A stretch of 64,000 nucleotides of DNA from Flavobacterium sp. LC2016-01 (GTDB lineage Bacteria; Bacteroidota; Bacteroidia; Flavobacteriales; Flavobacteriaceae): NCBI RefSeq assembly GCF_009711135.1, contig NZ_WMIC01000009.1:1-64000 (forward strand), read 5' to 3'. Below are positions 61,876 to 64,000 of this stretch, piece by piece. Made by a program: the position numbers and the translations under genes. Within the stretch, counting starts at the first letter, position 1; each line of letters starts with the position of its first letter. The notes below the pieces were generated by a model. That model did no database searches. It had not been told where the DNA came from and saw only the letters and a list, made by a program, of their open reading frames with translations.

Positions 61876-62103
61876 TTATTTAAAATATTTTGAATAACGA
61901 TTTTTGGTTTCTTCCATTACAACATCATGCTGAATTCCTTCATTATTGTCTAAAGAATAAATCGCCTCATTTATATTGTTTTTTTGCTCTTCTGAAAGGC
62001 TTTCTTTGGATTGAATTAAATCCACAATTTCCTGAATTAAATCGGGATTATCAATGTCTAAAACAATTTTTGCCAGTTCTATTTTAGAAGTTTGAATGTT
62101 CAT
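61876..62103 (-). CDS. Antitoxin of a ParE/RelE-type module
   Basis: A 75-residue protein with an acidic, helix-rich N-terminus (KIELAKIVLDIDNPDLIQEIVDLI region) and a C-terminal basic tail, typical of antitoxins that have no separate DNA-binding domain. It is the first gene of the pair. Confidence 0.8.
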   Translation of the reverse strand: MNIQTSKIELAKIVLDIDNPDLIQEIVDLIQSKESLSEEQKNNINEAIYSLDNNEGIQHDVVMEETKNRYSKYFK

Positions 62104-62139
62104 TTTGCTTTTTTTTCAAAGTTAAGTTTTTCTTTTAGA

Positions 62140-62264
62140 AATTTTTATAAGGATTAGTTAATAATTCCGATGTGGATTATTTCGCAAAATTTCTCAAAGA
62201 AAAAACACAGAGATTCACAAAAAAATTGTGTGCCTCTGTGTCTTATATGTGTATTTCTGTGAAA
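62140..62264. repeat. CTCTGTGT palindromic region upstream of the toxin-antitoxin genes
   Basis: AAAAACACAGAGATTCAC and GTGCCTCTGTGTC form an imperfect inverted repeat in the gap between purE and the antitoxin gene; it is the same type of structure as the long inverted repeats earlier in the window. Confidence 0.5.
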
Positions 62265-62750
62265 TTATTTTTTCAAACCTTCAGCTGCTTTATTAACCGC
62301 TACTTTCAATTCTTCTTTATAAGAAATAATAGTTTCTAAAACTTTTTTATCGTGGCTTCCGATGATTTGTGCCGCTAAAATTCCGGCATTTTTTGCTCCA
62401 TTTAAAGCTACAGTGGCAACTGGAACGCCGCCTGGCATTTGTAGAATAGATAATACCGAATCCCAGCCATCAATAGAATTACTTGATTTTACAGGAACTC
62501 CAATTACAGGAAGCGGCGACATTGAAGCGACCATTCCTGGTAAATGTGCTGCTCCACCAGCTCCGGCAATAATTACCGAAATACCGCGTGTATGTGCATT
62601 TTTACTGAAATCGAATAATTTTTCCGGCGTTCTGTGTGCCGAAACAATATCTACTTCAACTTCTACATTAAATTGTTTTAATATGTCGATTGCATCCTGC
62701 ATAACTGGCATGTCGGAGATGCTTCCCATTATAATGGCTACTTTGCTCAT
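62265..62750 (-). CDS. purE: 5-(carboxyamino)imidazole ribonucleotide mutase
   Basis: A 161-residue PurE with MGSISDMPVM, SAHRTPEKLF and GVPVKSSNSIDGWDS. It converts N5-CAIR to CAIR in purine synthesis. The purK gene lies upstream on the same strand, 111 bp away, with GTTTCAGG repeats between. Confidence 0.97.
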   Translation of the reverse strand: MSKVAIIMGSISDMPVMQDAIDILKQFNVEVEVDIVSAHRTPEKLFDFSKNAHTRGISVIIAGAGGAAHLPGMVASMSPLPVIGVPVKSSNSIDGWDSVLSILQMPGGVPVATVALNGAKNAGILAAQIIGSHDKKVLETIISYKEELKVAVNKAAEGLKK

Positions 62751-62768
62751 GTGTTTTTTGTTTGTTTT

Positions 62769-62792
62769 GTTTCAGGTTTAAAGTTTCAGGTT
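62769..62792. repeat. GTTTCAGG direct repeat
   Basis: GTTTCAGGTTTAAAGTTTCAGG in the purE-purK gap repeats the motif seen at 48333-48394. Confidence 0.5.
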
Positions 62793-62861
62793 GTTGCAAA
62801 CTGTAAACACTGTTTGTTTAGTTTTAACTGAATATTGCGACTAAAAACTGACCACTAAAAA

Positions 62862-64000
62862 TTACTGACCACTGATCACTCTAATAGTATTCTTAACTTC
62901 CTCAGCAATTCGTCTTGCTTCCTGCATGTCACTATTTACAATCGTAACGTGGCCCATTTTTCTAAAGGGACGTGTTTGTTTTTTACCGTAAATATGTGGT
63001 GTAACGCCGTTCCATCCTAAAATGGTTTCGATGTTTTCATAAACGACATCGCCTGAAAATCCTTCTGCACCGACCAAATTTACCATAACTCCGGCAACTT
63101 TGCTGTCCGTATTTCCTAACGGAAGATCTAAAATAGCACGTAAATGATTTTCGAATTGTGAAGTATAACTTGCTTCAATTGAATAATGTCCAGAATTGTG
63201 TGGGCGAGGAGCAACCTCATTTACTAAAATTTCATCCTCCTGAGTTTGGAACATTTCAACAGCCAAAAGTCCAACATGATTGAATTTTTCAGAAACATTT
63301 AAGGCAATTGCTCTTGCTTTTTCGGCTACTTTTTCATCAATTCTTGCAGGACAGATTACATATTCAACCTGGTTGGCTTCTGGATGAAATTCCATTTCAA
63401 CAACAGGATAGGTTTTGATTTCGCCTGATGGATTTCTTACTACAATTACGGCCAATTCATTTTTGAACGGAACCATAGTTTCTGCAATACATTCCACATT
63501 TGGCAAATCATCCATATCAGAAATTTGACGAATCACTTTTACGCCATTTCCGTCGTAACCAAATTCGGTACATTTCCAAACAAATGGAATGGTGATTTCA
63601 TTATTTCCGACCGATTTTTGCAAATGCGCTGGACTTCCAAATCGTAAATATGATGCTGTCGGGATATTGCTTTCGGTATAAAAATCTTTTTGAGTTCCTT
63701 TATTCTGAATTCCTTTTAAAGTTTTTGGAGATGGATATACTTTTAGACCTTCGTTTTCTAATTGCGTTAAGGCTTCAAGATTTACCAATTCGATTTCGAA
63801 AGTCAGAACATCAACTTGTTTTCCAAAATTGTAAACCGTTTCATAATCCATTAAATCGCCCTGAAAGAATTTATTGCAGGCAATTTTGCTCGGTGCTTCG
63901 TCGCTTGGATCCAGAACGTAAGTTTGTATATCAAATTTTCTAGTGTCGAACAAAAGCATTTTACCTAATTGTCCTCCGCCTAATATTCCTAATTTAAAAT
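62862..64000 (-). CDS. purK: 5-(carboxyamino)imidazole ribonucleotide synthase, 5' end cut
   Basis: An ATP-grasp enzyme that makes N5-CAIR with ATP and bicarbonate for PurE. At least 378 residues are seen. Beyond the ATG at 63959 the frame stays open and encodes FKLGILGGGQLGK, the conserved PurK N-terminus, so the true start lies beyond the window. VNEVAPRPHNSGHYSIEA and the lysine-binding ATP site are present. Confidence 0.95.
   Translation of the reverse strand, partial: FKLGILGGGQLGKMLLFDTRKFDIQTYVLDPSDEAPSKIACNKFFQGDLMDYETVYNFGKQVDVLTFEIELVNLEALTQLENEGLKVYPSPKTLKGIQNKGTQKDFYTESNIPTASYLRFGSPAHLQKSVGNNEITIPFVWKCTEFGYDGNGVKVIRQISDMDDLPNVECIAETMVPFKNELAVIVVRNPSGEIKTYPVVEMEFHPEANQVEYVICPARIDEKVAEKARAIALNVSEKFNHVGLLAVEMFQTQEDEILVNEVAPRPHNSGHYSIEASYTSQFENHLRAILDLPLGNTDSKVAGVMVNLVGAEGFSGDVVYENIETILGWNGVTPHIYGKKQTRPFRKMGHVTIVNSDMQEARRIAEEVKNTIRVISGQ

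Overview
The window is a piece of a low-GC Bacteroidota chromosome, almost certainly Flavobacterium or a close relative. Pointers are the AT-rich codon use, the Bacteroidota-style TAnnTTTG promoter element, ExbB/ExbD/TonB-type and FolC genes side by side, long flavobacterial-looking palindromic repeats between genes, and protein sequences throughout that resemble flavobacterial families. No phage, insertion sequence, CRISPR array or conjugative gene was seen; this is mostly core and light accessory chromosome.

Layout. 1-342: the tail of an rRNA operon (5S end), tRNA-Phe and tRNA-Leu. 455-1853: a Crp/Fnr-type regulator and an LpxA-like acyltransferase. 1940-15283: a large envelope-transport locus with four tandem, 1-bp-spaced paralogous FtsX/MacB-type permeases and one LolD-like ATPase on the minus strand, divergent from a sigma-54-type response regulator and its histidine kinase. 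15336-23588: an endonuclease V-like protein, a membrane protein with a Cys/Gly/Ser tail, an AraC regulator next to a TetX-like flavin monooxygenase, a VOC protein, a zinc-finger/flavin monooxygenase fusion, a serine hydrolase and an HD (SpoT-hydrolase-like) protein. 23754-27552: poorly known proteins and tRNA-Val. 27660-35274: folC, exbB-exbD, a TonB-like protein, a Glu/Leu/Phe/Val dehydrogenase, a chalcone-isomerase-like protein and an acyl-CoA dehydrogenase.

35386-40505 is a compact plus-strand unit: Crp/Fnr regulator, exported peroxiredoxin-like protein, YHS protein, DoxX-like protein, DinB-fold protein, NRDE/TANGO2 protein, ATP-grasp ligase and LysE-like transporter. TTTACATC half-sites occur before both the regulator and the peroxiredoxin gene. 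40533-52329 holds an M28 peptidase, SDR, SprT-like protein, lipoprotein, MlaE/MlaF-type lipid transporter, glycosyltransferase, methyltransferase, ketoacyl synthase III, gcvP and a UbiA-like membrane protein.

52688-57197 is a minus-strand set made of a GbsR/MarR-type regulator, four small membrane proteins (two of them paralogs), a fatty acid desaturase and two SRPBCC-type proteins; a motif AAACTTTCA-N8-TGAAA(G/C)TT is found both before the regulator and before the first membrane protein gene, so a single regulator probably controls the set. 57335-64000 has a CPA1 antiporter, a SanA/YdcF protein, an M3 peptidase, a ParE-type toxin-antitoxin pair, purE and a purK gene cut by the window end.

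The two best candidates for undescribed systems are the Crp-peroxiredoxin-YHS-DoxX-DinB-NRDE-ATP-grasp-LysE unit and the GbsR-membrane-protein-desaturase-SRPBCC unit, each with its own candidate operator. Functional statements are read from motifs and family memory; no database search was run.
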